From Utricularia gibba (taxonomy: Eukaryota; Streptophyta; Magnoliopsida; Lamiales; Lentibulariaceae): DNA of 64,000 nucleotides. Below, in pieces: positions 11,516 through 21,863 of this stretch. A program made the translations under genes and the position numbers. Below the pieces are notes generated by a model. It did not search any database. It was not told the origin of the DNA and saw only the letters and a list, made by a program, of their open reading frames with translations. The stretch covers positions 1,116,001-1,180,000 of the forward strand of contig NEEC01000013.1 of assembly GCA_002189035.1 (NCBI GenBank), written 5' to 3'. Each line of letters starts with the position of its first letter. The stretch's first letter is position 1.

Positions 11516-14500
11516 ATGGATGACTCGTCCGAGTCAAGAGGGTTGAATTCTTCATTTTCAGGCAGGAATCCGAGAATTCGTGGAGCAAGAACTGTTTGGT
11601 CTTCTGATGAAAATGATTTCGGTTGTGTCTCCACCAGAAATGCAAGTGAAGGAGCTAATTGGCCTCAATTTAGCTGGACGCCTAGACGTGAGAGTATTGC
11701 GGGTGGGGAAGCTTTTGGGCCGGTGGTCCGGACGTTAGATTCCAGTGAGGTGAGTTTGAGGCAGTGGTTGGATAATCCAGAAAGAACAGTAAATGCACTC
11801 GAGTGCCTTCACATCTTTTCTCAAATTGTGCATATTGTGAGCTTGGCTCATTCTCAAGGAAGTTTTTTTCACAATATTAGGCCTTCATGCTTCGTTTTGT
11901 CCTCGTTACACCATGTTTCTTTCATTAAATCTGCCTCTTGTTCGAATTTGGAATCTTATGATCATAGATCAGATGATCAAATTGCAGAGTCTGAGGAGGG
12001 CCCTTCTTCCCTTTTACCTCCAGAGTCACAATCAAATATGCATTGTGAAAGTGAACTGGTTGTACTAGATTCTATGATCGTGATGAATCGACCTCATGCT
12101 GTTCCACTAATTAAATCTCAGTCGACCTGTTTGCAATCAAGCTCAGTTGCTGGTTTTAATCCCATGGGAGCTTTTGGAAAGGGAGGAGAGGATGGAAAGA
12201 AGTCTTCCTCTCCTATGAAACAGATATTGCGCATGGAGTCAAGCTGCTATATCTCCCCTGAAGAGGAAGCTGGTGCCGCTTCATGTTCTACATCAGATAT
12301 TTATCGGCTTGGTGTATTGCTCTTTGAGGTTAGTTCTGTATATGAATATAAAATTCTTCCGAGTAAGTACTTTGTTGCATTCACATGGTGCACTTTTCCA
12401 TGTATTACCAGCTATTTTGCACCTTTACTTCATTGGAAGAGAAAATCTCAACCATGAAGAACTTGAGGCGTCGTGTACTCCCTCCAAACGTGCTTTCTAA
12501 ATGGCCTAGAGAAGCTTCATTCTGTTTGTTGTTGTTGCATCCGGAACCTGATTGCCGGCCGAAAATCAAGTGGGTTTGGTGATCTTTTGACAACTTAAAT
12601 TCTCAGTCTGCTTTCGACATATCATGATAGATGCTCTAGAGCATGATTTCTCTGTTCTTTCAAAGATTTTCCACCAATGATTCTCGTTGGATTTTGTGGG
12701 GTGTAAGCATGAAATCCAAACAAAATGAGTGGTTTAATCAGGTGAAAGAACAGGGTCAATTTGTGTGCCTCTGCTTGTTCTTACACACTTTTTTCTCTAT
12801 GCAACAGTGAAATCTTAGAAAGTGAATTTCTAAATGAACCCAGAGGTGACATAGAAGAACGACATGCAGCTACTGAACTACGGGAGAGAATAGAGGAGCA
12901 GGAGTTGTTACTGGAGTTCCTTATGCTACTTCACCGTAAGAAACAAGATGAAGCTGATAGTTTAAGGGATATCATATCTCTGTTATCTTCTGACATCGAA
13001 GAAGTGTCCAGACTTCAGGCAGATAATGGGACCAATCCTATGCCGATCAAGGAATCAGTTTCTGGCTCTCTCAACCCTATAGAGCATTATGATTCCGGCA
13101 GCTCCAGCACCAGAAAGCAAATCCTGCAAGAGGAATCTCTAGAAAAGGAAGGTGGATCTGACAATGTGGGCATGCCATTCCTACCCAAAAGTTCTCGGTT
13201 GATGAGTAATTTCAGAGAACTGGAATCAGCCTATTTCATGACGAGACGCAGATTTATGAAATCTGCATCAAAGCGGGGTGCTAGAAATTCTAAAAGGAGT
13301 AATGATGGCAGAAGTTATAGTCTACAAATTGATAGAAGTTCTATCAATAATCAGTACTCCAAAGAAAAGTCAACTGACCATAGGCAAAGTGGGTGGATAC
13401 ATACATTTCTAGAAGGATTATGCAAATACTTTACTTTCAGTAATCTAAAAGTTAAGGCAGATTTGCATCAAGGGGATCTCTTAAACTCTTCAAATTTGGT
13501 GAGCTCCCTTAGCTTTGGCCCTGATGGGGAGTTTTTAGCAACAGCAGGCGTAAACAAGAAGATTAAGGTTTTTGAATATAATTCGATCTTAAGTAGCAAC
13601 CGGGATATTCATTATCCTATGGTCGAAATGACAAGTACATCAAAGCTCAGTAGCATATGCTGGAATAGCTACATTCAAAGTCATATTGCTTCTAGTAACT
13701 TTGAAGGTGTGGTGCAGGTGAGCTAAGTTCTCTGGTACATTCAATTTTCTTTTGATTTCCTCTCATTATCACTGGTTTTGCCCTTCAGGTATGGGATGTT
13801 ACTAGAAGTCGTACCTTCATGGAAATGAAAGAACATGGACGGCGCGTCTGGTCTGTTGATTTCTCAGTTTCAGATCCGACATTGCTAGCTAGTGGGGGTG
13901 ATGATGGATCCGTTAAGCTCTGGAATATCAATCAGGCAAGCCTGCTTTCTCAGTGAACATGTTCCTGTCCCTCTTCTTACATGTGTTGCTATTGCAGGGA
14001 GCGAGTGTCAGTACAATTCAAACAAAAGCCAACGTGTGCTGTGTCCAGTTCCCTCTAACCTCTGGTCGCTCCCTAGCATATGGATCAGCTGACCATAAGA
14101 TATACTATTACGATCTTCGCAATATGAAACGACCATTATGTATTCTGACTGGCCACAAGAAGACTGTGAGCTATGTCAAGTTTATTGATTCTACAACACT
14201 TGTTTCTGCTTCCACGGACAACACATTAAAGCTCTGGAATTTATCCATGGGTGCTTCTGGAGTTATTGATTCTCCTCAGCAGTCCTATACTGGCCATTTG
14301 AATGTCAAGGTATACAACACTTGTTCTGCCGGAGCTCCCATGATTCTGCTTTATTATTAACCACAAATTGAACTCTGAACTTCTGTTTCATTTCAGAATT
14401 TCGTTGGTCTCTCTGTATCTGACGGTTACATTGCAACTGGCTCTGAGACAAACGAGGTACTTGCTGCACCTCCTACTCCCTCATCATGATATACAGCAAC

Positions 14501-14735
14501 CTGAAAATCACATGAAAAGTAACAAGAAAAGTAACACTACGTAATGGTGCAGGTTTATGTTTACCACAAGGCTTTCCCCATGCCAGCTTCTTCATTCAAA
14601 TTCACAGATCCACTTTCCACCAATGAAGTAGATGAGTCTGCTTTATTCATCTCATCTGTATGTTGGCGTGGGCAGTCTTCCACCTTGGTGGCAGCAAATT
14701 CCATGGGGAACATCAAGCTGTTAGAAATGGTTTAG
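11516..14735 (+). CDS. SPA1-related protein (SPA3/SPA4 type), COP1-SPA ubiquitin ligase subunit
   Basis: SPA proteins partner COP1 in the nuclear CUL4-DDB1 ligase that degrades light-response factors in darkness. The product has 860 residues from seven exons: 11516-12328, 12412-12569, 12808-13717, 13789-13935, 13998-14309, 14397-14456 and 14553-14735. An N-terminal kinase-like region (about 60-330) contains SYISPEE-type and SDIYRLGVLLFE segments but lacks a catalytic HRD loop, as usual for SPAs. A coiled coil follows (about 335-390, ELRERIEEQELLLEFL), then a seven-bladed WD40 domain from about 500 to the end, including SASTDNTLKLW and the final NSMGNIKLLEM. The compact N terminus resembles SPA3/4 rather than SPA1/2. 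The start at 11516 was preferred to an in-frame ATG at 11471 because MDDSS aligns with family starts. Intron 13936-13997 has a GC donor. Confidence 0.95.
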
Positions 14736-15044
14736 GGCCAATCGACCACGGAAATCAAAGATTACAGTTGAGACTTACCATTTGGACCACAATATAGTGA
14801 GTAAAATGTAAAATGGTCCCAGAAACACATTTTTGCATAGTTTGTAGCTTAAACTAATCCTAACTGAAGCAAGCATGGCAGCCTTTTGTTTTGTAGGTAC
14901 ATTTTGTAGGTACACGTGCCTACATGCTTAATTGTAGCTACATTGGTTGTAAATGGCCAAGATTGAAGAAACGTGTGTAGAAGATCTGCAAAAGGCTAAC
15001 TATCCTACATATAAATAAGATCACAACCGTAAATAAACACCATC
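14736..15044. other. SPA 3' region
   Basis: This is probably the 3' UTR and downstream flank of the SPA gene. It is AT-rich with no coding potential. A short direct repeat (cattttgtaggtac, ttgtaggtacacg) is visible near 14900-14920. Confidence 0.4.
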
Positions 15045-15801
15045 TTAAGTCACCAATGGATCATCAATCAAGAGGACTGAGATTTCTAAACAAATCCCAA
15101 TCATCACATCTCCGTAGAGGGATAGAGCAAGCATGGAAGGTCCTCTGTATGTGACCATGCTTGATAAGTTGGTGGTTAGATCATTGCCAGCTTGTCTTAA
15201 GACTGAGTTTCTTTCGACCCAGGTAGCAAGTTCCAATCTTTCCTCAGCAGGTGACTCAAGATCCGGATGAACGGCAAAACAGTTTCATGGATGATCAAGA
15301 GAAAGCAGTGTTTCTCCAGATATCCTGTCAGAGATAAGGTACGCAAATTCTGGAGTAGGAAGGGAAGCATGTGCTGGAATTCACTGTGATTACCAATGGA
15401 CTTTAGGGCTGTAGCATGACCACGGTAGCTAAGATCTCAGACACAAGCTCCATATTTGAGGACGCTGATGAATTCGAATGAGCTTACGCCTATAGGGAAC
15501 AACACCCTTCTGTTTTCCTTCCTCAAGCCCTCATTGCATAAACTTATTGGTCTTCTTCACTGCAATGCGTTCTCAATTCCCTGCAAAAAAATTCTGTAAA
15601 ACGGTCGAAGACTGATCCAGATAGCTCAAGCTGATGCTCTGACAAGGCTGGAACAGAATCCACAAAGCATTTAGTCTCTGAGACATTTAAGCAGGCAGCT
15701 GGAGGGAAGCTTTGCCATCTGAAACAGGAGGAACTGCGGAGCGCGGCTTGAATTGTTGAACTCATGGACGTGATACCACAAAAAAAGCCCCGCTGATACA
15801 C
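15045..15801 (-). pseudogene. Unrecognised minus-strand gene remnant
   Basis: Several open segments on the minus strand read like protein but are not joined by clear splice sites. One is 15236-15045 (with ELATWVERNSVLRQAG, CLEISVLLIDD). A second, in another frame, covers about 15405-15210 (with FLLQNLRTLSLTGYLEKHC). A third lies at about 15760-15544 (with ACLNVSETKCFVDSV). Balanced amino-acid composition and long helical-looking stretches suggest a former or badly assembled gene. I do not recognise the family. The frame change near 15250 is not explained by a simple intron. Non-coding sequence with chance open frames is the alternative. Confidence 0.25.
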
Positions 15802-16516
15802 CCAGAAAAAGTGGAAGCATTAGTCACCAAAAAATGTTCAGACAAGGTACATCAGTAAATTCCAAAAACCCCAAGAAACTTACAACCGCTGCCAATTCTG
15901 AAACACCCTGCACTCCACACAGGGTAGAAAACAACATACCTGGTCGTAAAACTTGGATTCGAGTCCGACAAAAGGGTTCGTTTGGATTCAATATCGGTAG
16001 ACTATAGGCACAGCGAATCAAAAAAAAAAATTGCTGCTTCTGGATGGTGATCGTTAAAAGTTGCTGTCTTCAACCTTCAGCTTCCACCTGGGGCGCCACT
16101 TTGAAGTGCACACAACACGTCCCCTACGCAAGTGTTCAATTTTTCATAGACCCACCACCCAAATTTCCCCCCGAGTCAAACTGAGGTATGTGGTGCGTCT
16201 CGGATACGGGTGGATGCGTGTCTGAATGCATTTGTCTAAACTGTGATATCAACATGTCAGGAGCTACAGAAAGCAAAGAATTATGGCGATGAATGTGCAT
16301 TAAACTGTGATAATGAACAAGTTTAGGTACCGAATATAAAAATACATAAAATTATTTATTCCATTTCTTGAGAAAGCTCTGGCTGTGGCGGTTAACGGAT
16401 TCCAGATGCAAGCGCCGTCTCCGGATTGTTTCGGTGAATGTCGATACGACATGAATCATAACGTGGGGAAATGCTGAATGGGAGGAGAAAGAGAATGATC
16501 TGGAATTTCTAGGGTT
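15802..16516. other. Intergenic region downstream of RALF gene
   Basis: No gene is supported. The right end (about 16300-16516) probably contains the RALF 3' UTR, on the minus strand. Confidence 0.45.
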
Positions 16517-16861
16517 TCAGTGATTTTGTCGAGCGCATCTCGTCGCTCGGGTGCATCCGCGGCTGTATGGATTGGCCTGCTGGTGGCCGCGGCAGTTGTA
16601 GTAAGAACTGCCGCGGCGGTTGCAGGGGACGCGGTTTTTGTTCAAAGCGCCGTAACTTATGTATCCACCGCCTACGATAAGGTGCCGGCGGGCGGCTTCG
16701 GAGTCCAGCATCAACTCCTCGTCGAGATCCAGGGCGTCGGCGACCAGACCATGGCCGTCGGTTGATGCACCGACGTCTTTGTACCCGGTGGCCTGGAAGG
16801 AAGATTGGGAAACCGTCGCAAGGGTAATAATCAGAAAAGCGAACCCTAATCGGATAGCCAT
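16517..16861 (-). CDS. RALF-like peptide hormone precursor
   Basis: This encodes a secreted rapid alkalinization factor, a ligand of FERONIA-type CrRLK1L receptors at the cell wall that raises apoplastic pH and restrains growth. The single-exon precursor has 114 residues. Residues 1-25 form a signal peptide (MAIRLGFAFLIITLATVS). A pro-region follows, with the RRHL site (about 58-61) used by the subtilase S1P. The mature peptide carries the YISY receptor-binding motif and four Cys in the usual C-x(n)-C ... C-x(n)-C arrangement, including RGSSYYNC and NPYSRGC. The closest groups by motif are RALF1/22/23/33. The length is normal and nothing is broken. The start is the only ATG that gives a signal peptide. 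Confidence 0.95.
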   Translation of the reverse strand: MAIRLGFAFLIITLATVSQSSFQATGYKDVGASTDGHGLVADALDLDEELMLDSEAARRHLIVGGGYISYGALNKNRVPCNRRGSSYYNCRGHQQANPYSRGCTRATRCARQNH

Positions 16862-17606
16862 TGAGTGAGGGTTGAGACCGGGAATCGGATAGAGGATTTC
16901 TGCTCTTTTTTGTGATCAATTTCCTGCTTGGTGTTGGGGGATTTTATTTCTTTGTGCGGCTGTTCTTGGTTTTCGCTTCATCTCAGCCTAAGGGTGACAA
17001 GCAGAACGCTTGTTTCTTGGGAGTTATTGAGTTGCTTTAGAGGAGGAAGACAGGGGATGGAGATCCGACTCCGCCAGCGGCGCTGCTTATTTTCCGGTAG
17101 CTTCGACTGCAGGGGCAACATTGTAGGGCCCGCGGATTTCTCCTGGTCGGTCGGGGTATCATCTGACTTTCCTCTTATTAGTTTTTCTATAATTAAATAA
17201 GATTTCTTAGGCGGGCTGTAATTGCCAAATCGGCCACCACCGGCCCTTGTGATACCAGCCTGCTGATTTGCAAGCTTTGGGGCCTCACGACCGGAAAAGA
17301 AGTCCAGCCCAGCAGAGTTACTGGCCTGAGCTGTGGCCCGGTAGCTGCAGTCGTGAGTAGATCCATTTTACGGCAGTCCAACACAGATATGATTACGAGC
17401 CTCGTGTTAGGGCTCGATTTGGAGCTATTCGGGGCAGTCCAGTTTTTTGAGTCCACTATTGTTCCGGACCTCGCGTCAGGCTCGTGATCAGTGGTCGAAG
17501 TCGAAGTTGGAGTTTACTCCGGCTTCTCTTCAGAGTTCGGCTGTGGCGTCTCTAGTTCAGAGAAATGGTGTTGTTTATCACTCTATGCTTTTAAAGCGTA
17601 CCGAAT
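16862..17606. other. Divergent intergenic region RALF / PPR
   Basis: It must contain the RALF promoter (minus) and the PPR leader (plus). No clear TATA box is visible. Open frames here lack family features and several need non-ATG starts. Confidence 0.4.
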
Positions 17607-19373
17607 ATGTATCTATTCCGCAGGCGCACGTTTACGTCGCCGCCGCTGCTCTATCTGGTTCGGTTCCTGGTATCGGAGCCTGATTTCCAGAGCCGAGTTT
17701 CATCATTCATCGCGGGACAGCAGTGGTCGGATATCAAACCAATGGTGGAATCTTCTGATCCGAAAGATTTCTTGAATCGGCTTTACATGGAGAACGTTAA
17801 CTGCGAATTCATTTTATCTTACTTCAAATGGTCCCAGAAAGCCTTCCAGGTGACTTACTCTGTTGAAAGCTATATTAAAGTTACTGTTTTGCTAGCCAAC
17901 GCTGGAAAGTATTCAAAGGTTCGATCCTTGTTGCATATACTTGTGAAAGAAGTGGAGCCCATACCGATTCCAGTGGTTTTCCATGTTCTCTTGAATATTA
18001 ACAATAATGTATTCACTAATGGTGCTATTGTTGATATGTTGATGTTGGCTTCTGTGTACAATGGAAATCTTGACATGGCAGTTGAGGTATTTAAGCGCTC
18101 TGGGAATTACAGTTATAGGCTATCAACGCGTTCATGCAATGCGTTGTTGAGTGCTTTGGTGAAGGAGAAGAGAATAGGGACTGTGCAGTTTGTGTTCAAC
18201 GAGATGAGTAGGAGGAGAATTGTGATGAATACTATTACATTCAACACGGTGATCAACGGGTTATGTAAGGTCGGGGGATTGAATAAAGCAAGAGACTTGA
18301 TGGAGGATATACAGGTTTATGGGTTATCGCCCAATGTTGTCTCATATAATTCTTTGATTGCTGGATATTGTAAGAGTAATAAACTTGATAGAATGTATAA
18401 AGCGGATTCATTACTGAAGGAAATGGTGCAGAAGGGAATCACCCCAAATGAGATCACTTACAACACTCTAATTGATGGTTTCTGCAAAGATGATAATTTG
18501 TCTGCTGGGCTTGGGGTGTTCAAAGAAATGAAAGTTCAAGGTTTGAAACCACTATTGACTACATTTAATTCTCTGATTAATGGATTCTGTTCCGTTGGAA
18601 AAATCGGCAAAGCCTTGGATTTGAAGGATGAGATGATAGAGTCCGACTTGGAACCAAATGTAGTAACCTACAACTCAATAATCAAGGGGTTCTGTAAGAA
18701 GAAAATGTTGAGTGAAGCTATGGATTGTTTTGGTGATATTGAGAAGAAAGGGGTTTTGGCAAATGTATTGACATTTAATACACTGATCGATGCTCATTGT
18801 AAATCAGGGAAAATGAAGGAAGCATTGGCCTTGTGCAATGTCATGTTGGAGAAAATGGTTTCTCCTAGTGTTTCAACGTTCAATTGCTTGCTTGGTGGTT
18901 ATTATCGTAATGGAGACATTGAAGCTGCCAATGGGATTCTGGATGAAATGGAGCATAAAGGTGTAAAACCAGATGTGATCACTTACAACATTCGCATAGA
19001 TTCACTGTGCCGGAGAGGTGAAACGAGAAGAGCTGTTAGATTCATTGATGAAATGACGAGAAAAGGATTAAAACCAAATCATATCACGTACAATGCCCTG
19101 ATTTCTGGTTACTGCCTTCAGGGGAACCTCAAAGGTGCCCTTACAGTGAAGAAAAGAATGGAGAATGAAGGAAAGAGGCCAAATGTTGTAACATATAACA
19201 TATTGATCAAGGGCTATTGTAACAATAGCATGATGGAAGAAGCCTGCAAGTTTCTGAATGAGATGTTGGAGAAGGGACTGGTACCGAATCAAACAACCTA
19301 CGAAATTATCAACGAAGAGATGTTGGAAAAGGGTTATGTTCCTGAAATAGAAGGGCATCTGTATAACAACTAA
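17607..19373 (+). CDS. P-class pentatricopeptide repeat protein, At1g09820-like
   Basis: This is an intronless RNA-binding PPR protein of 588 residues, predicted to act on organellar transcripts. The N terminus (MYLFRRRTFTSPPLLYLVRF) is Arg-rich and without acids, which fits a mitochondrial or plastid presequence. From about residue 170 to 580 there are roughly eleven tandem 35-residue repeats of pure P type. The recurring phrases are NVVTYNSLI-like, such as NTITFNTVINGLCK, NEITYNTLIDGFCK and NVVTYNILIKGYC. The C terminus has no E, DYW or SMR domain, so RNA editing is unlikely and stabilisation, splicing or translation roles are more likely. The resemblance to At1g09820 is by overall layout and phrases from memory, not by alignment. 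Confidence 0.9.
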   Translation: MYLFRRRTFTSPPLLYLVRFLVSEPDFQSRVSSFIAGQQWSDIKPMVESSDPKDFLNRLYMENVNCEFILSYFKWSQKAFQVTYSVESYIKVTVLLANAGKYSKVRSLLHILVKEVEPIPIPVVFHVLLNINNNVFTNGAIVDMLMLASVYNGNLDMAVEVFKRSGNYSYRLSTRSCNALLSALVKEKRIGTVQFVFNEMSRRRIVMNTITFNTVINGLCKVGGLNKARDLMEDIQVYGLSPNVVSYNSLIAGYCKSNKLDRMYKADSLLKEMVQKGITPNEITYNTLIDGFCKDDNLSAGLGVFKEMKVQGLKPLLTTFNSLINGFCSVGKIGKALDLKDEMIESDLEPNVVTYNSIIKGFCKKKMLSEAMDCFGDIEKKGVLANVLTFNTLIDAHCKSGKMKEALALCNVMLEKMVSPSVSTFNCLLGGYYRNGDIEAANGILDEMEHKGVKPDVITYNIRIDSLCRRGETRRAVRFIDEMTRKGLKPNHITYNALISGYCLQGNLKGALTVKKRMENEGKRPNVVTYNILIKGYCNNSMMEEACKFLNEMLEKGLVPNQTTYEIINEEMLEKGYVPEIEGHLYNN

Positions 19374-21863
19374 CAGCTTTCTCTTTTCTGAGTTCAATTT
19401 GAGCCTAGAGGATGACTTGGGAGCTTTGATTCTCACTATGAGTGCAAAAGAGTATGTGATGAACGGTGATTACAGCTGTTCCCTCGTTGGGTTACTTCAT
19501 TCAGTTGTTTTCCCGACACCGCACATTGATCTGGTAAGTTTTACACCAAACATTCTTTATCACTGCTTGTTAGCTAAACAGATACCCTTTACAAACTCAA
19601 TGCATATTACCTAAACGGTATGTGAAGAACGGCTTTGATGCTCGTTTTTATTTCAGGTTCTTGAATCTGTATCAGCACCCCAAGTTTCCGAGTGTATAAT
19701 GTTCACTCAGTGCCACACCAGATTGAGAAGTCAAAAGCTTAAACTGGACTGACTGTTACATTCGGAGCTGGTTCTTCAAGAATTTTCTAACAAAAAACTG
19801 CGATCTACACAAGAGTTCTAAAGACTATGGTGTTGTGGGCGGCTGAGACTAGACAATCAGCCGGTGGTAACGGCAGCAGACATTCACATGGGGCATCGTC
19901 AGAGACCGCAGGCATTAATCCAATACACCCCTTGTTTGAGTCTCTACGACGAACTTACGCTGGTTTCCATTCGCAGGCACAGTCTGTTTCAAGGCGACAA
20001 CAAATCTTCCTGAGGGGAACTATTTCCTGGAAAAGGATGTACGTGTATCAAGTAACTTTTTTATCATGTGAAGGCAAAACAGAGACATTCACCTGGACAG
20101 AAACTGATGCCCTAGCTGCCTTGGCTCCAAGGGCTGAGCGACTATTTTGGAACCAGTTCCATATCTGTTGCATACAGCTAAATACCAGTCAAAACAGTCA
20201 CGAGGTAAAAGAGCATGTCCAGCAGAAAGCTCTATACCTGCTTTGCCAAAACTTCCACCTTTCCAGATCTTTTTGCTGAGGTACTGAATGAAAGAAAAGC
20301 ACAAAACGTAGTAATTTACCCATACACATACATAACATGACACCACATGAAACAGTGAACAACCAACCTGAACTTGTGGACAAGGGCATCAAGCACTTCA
20401 CCCCAGGGGGGCAATGTATAGTGTTCTTGCAGAGTAGCTTCAATTTTTTTTTTTTTTTACCTATGACATAACTCGAAAAATGAAAAATAAAAGCATGAGA
20501 AAACTTTCAGCATCATCCTGAGCATCCTAAAAAACGTGGAGGTGCACCAAAACTTACCAAAAATCAGAAACAATGCACATAGGCTCAGAACATTGTACAT
20601 CAACGCAAACGCATTAGACCGACATTAGCAGTGCAAAAATACAGAATTTAGCCTTCCAGAGAAAAAAAAAACAAGATTCTTAAAATCACTCAACACATAC
20701 ATAATTTCTACTCAATTTGCGTTAACAAATAATAATTCAATCCAAAAATCAAGAAAATAAATACAATAATTTTATGTGATTCATTCCAAATTAAAGTTTA
20801 TATCATAAAAATTCACTATTTATCAAAAGTAATATAAAAAGATTTATACTGCTAAACTATGACAAAATAAATTTACAGGAAAAATGACATAAAGAACATA
20901 AACAACAAGACCAACATCAAACATCAAGTCTAGAAACTTGAACTAAAACAACCAGTTAACAACAAATATACAATCATTCAAAGAGATGATGAACTATTGT
21001 GAGTCACCTCATGAATTAACCCTATTTTATACCATATTTGTATTTTGTAATTTATCTTGCCATTGGAAAAAAAAAATTGTACATTGCAATTTACAAGTTA
21101 TTTTTTTAAAGCTATGAACCTGCTTGTATATAACATTATATAATAATAGATTTAAATTATTGCGATTAATAATTTTTTTTATATGTGACATTTAGGATTA
21201 GACTATTTTAAATGTTGTATTTGATTTGATGAATTTATAATAATGGGTAAAAAATAAAATATCAAAAATATGATTTTCAAAAAATCAAAATTTCTAAAAT
21301 TTAGATGAAAAATATATTTTGTAATGATACAAAATCACTTATAAAATTTTATAAATCAGTAATAATGATGGAGACAAATAAAAAGTAACCAATACATGAC
21401 AACAAACAATCGAATTTTTCGATGGAAATAGGAATAAGCAACCAGAAAAATCAATACTTTTTATAAATGCTAGATGCAGAATAAAACCTTATGAACACCT
21501 AATCATGAATATTTTTTTAAATATAAAACATGTAACATATAATATTTTTTAAAATTTAATTTGATGATAATGTTTGTATTGATATTTTTATAATAAATTT
21601 AATAATTTTTAATTATAATTTAAAAACTTTAAAAAATAAAAATATTTGAAATTATCCGATTGAATTTATGTTTTGATTTTTAAAATAAAACCCTGTATAC
21701 GAAAATCGGGAATTCGAGTTTCGGAGTGGATAGCCGCTCGATTTCTTTGTGTCTTGGTAGCTGACTCTCCGTTGTTCGCGCGCTTGTTTGCAGCTTTCTT
21801 TCTGAGTGCACCTTTGCGTAAACCCTAACCCTCCTTCCCAACTCGTAATCACTGAATTGAGCC
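19374..21863. other. Intergenic region between PPR and API5 genes
   Basis: The left 300-400 bases are probably PPR 3' UTR, perhaps with a spliced tail. The interval 19700-20450 has near-normal base composition but no supported coding sequence. From about 20600 to 21650 it is strongly AT-rich with many stops. The last 200 bases (21660-21863) are the API5 leader and proximal promoter, with the telomere-repeat-like AAACCCTAACCCT at about 21819-21831, a telo-box common in promoters of growth and translation genes. Confidence 0.5.
21819..21831 (+). promoter_or_regulatory. telo-box in API5 5' region
   Basis: The sequence AAACCCTAACCCT lies about 35 bases before the API5 start codon. Telo-boxes (AAACCCTA) are known plant promoter and leader elements bound by TRB/Purα-type proteins in growth-related genes. 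A functional role here is inference. Confidence 0.55.

Noticed and set aside
19827-20443. Open frames on both strands downstream of the PPR gene
   Set aside because: They overlap each other, carry no recognisable motif and have no splice-supported extension.
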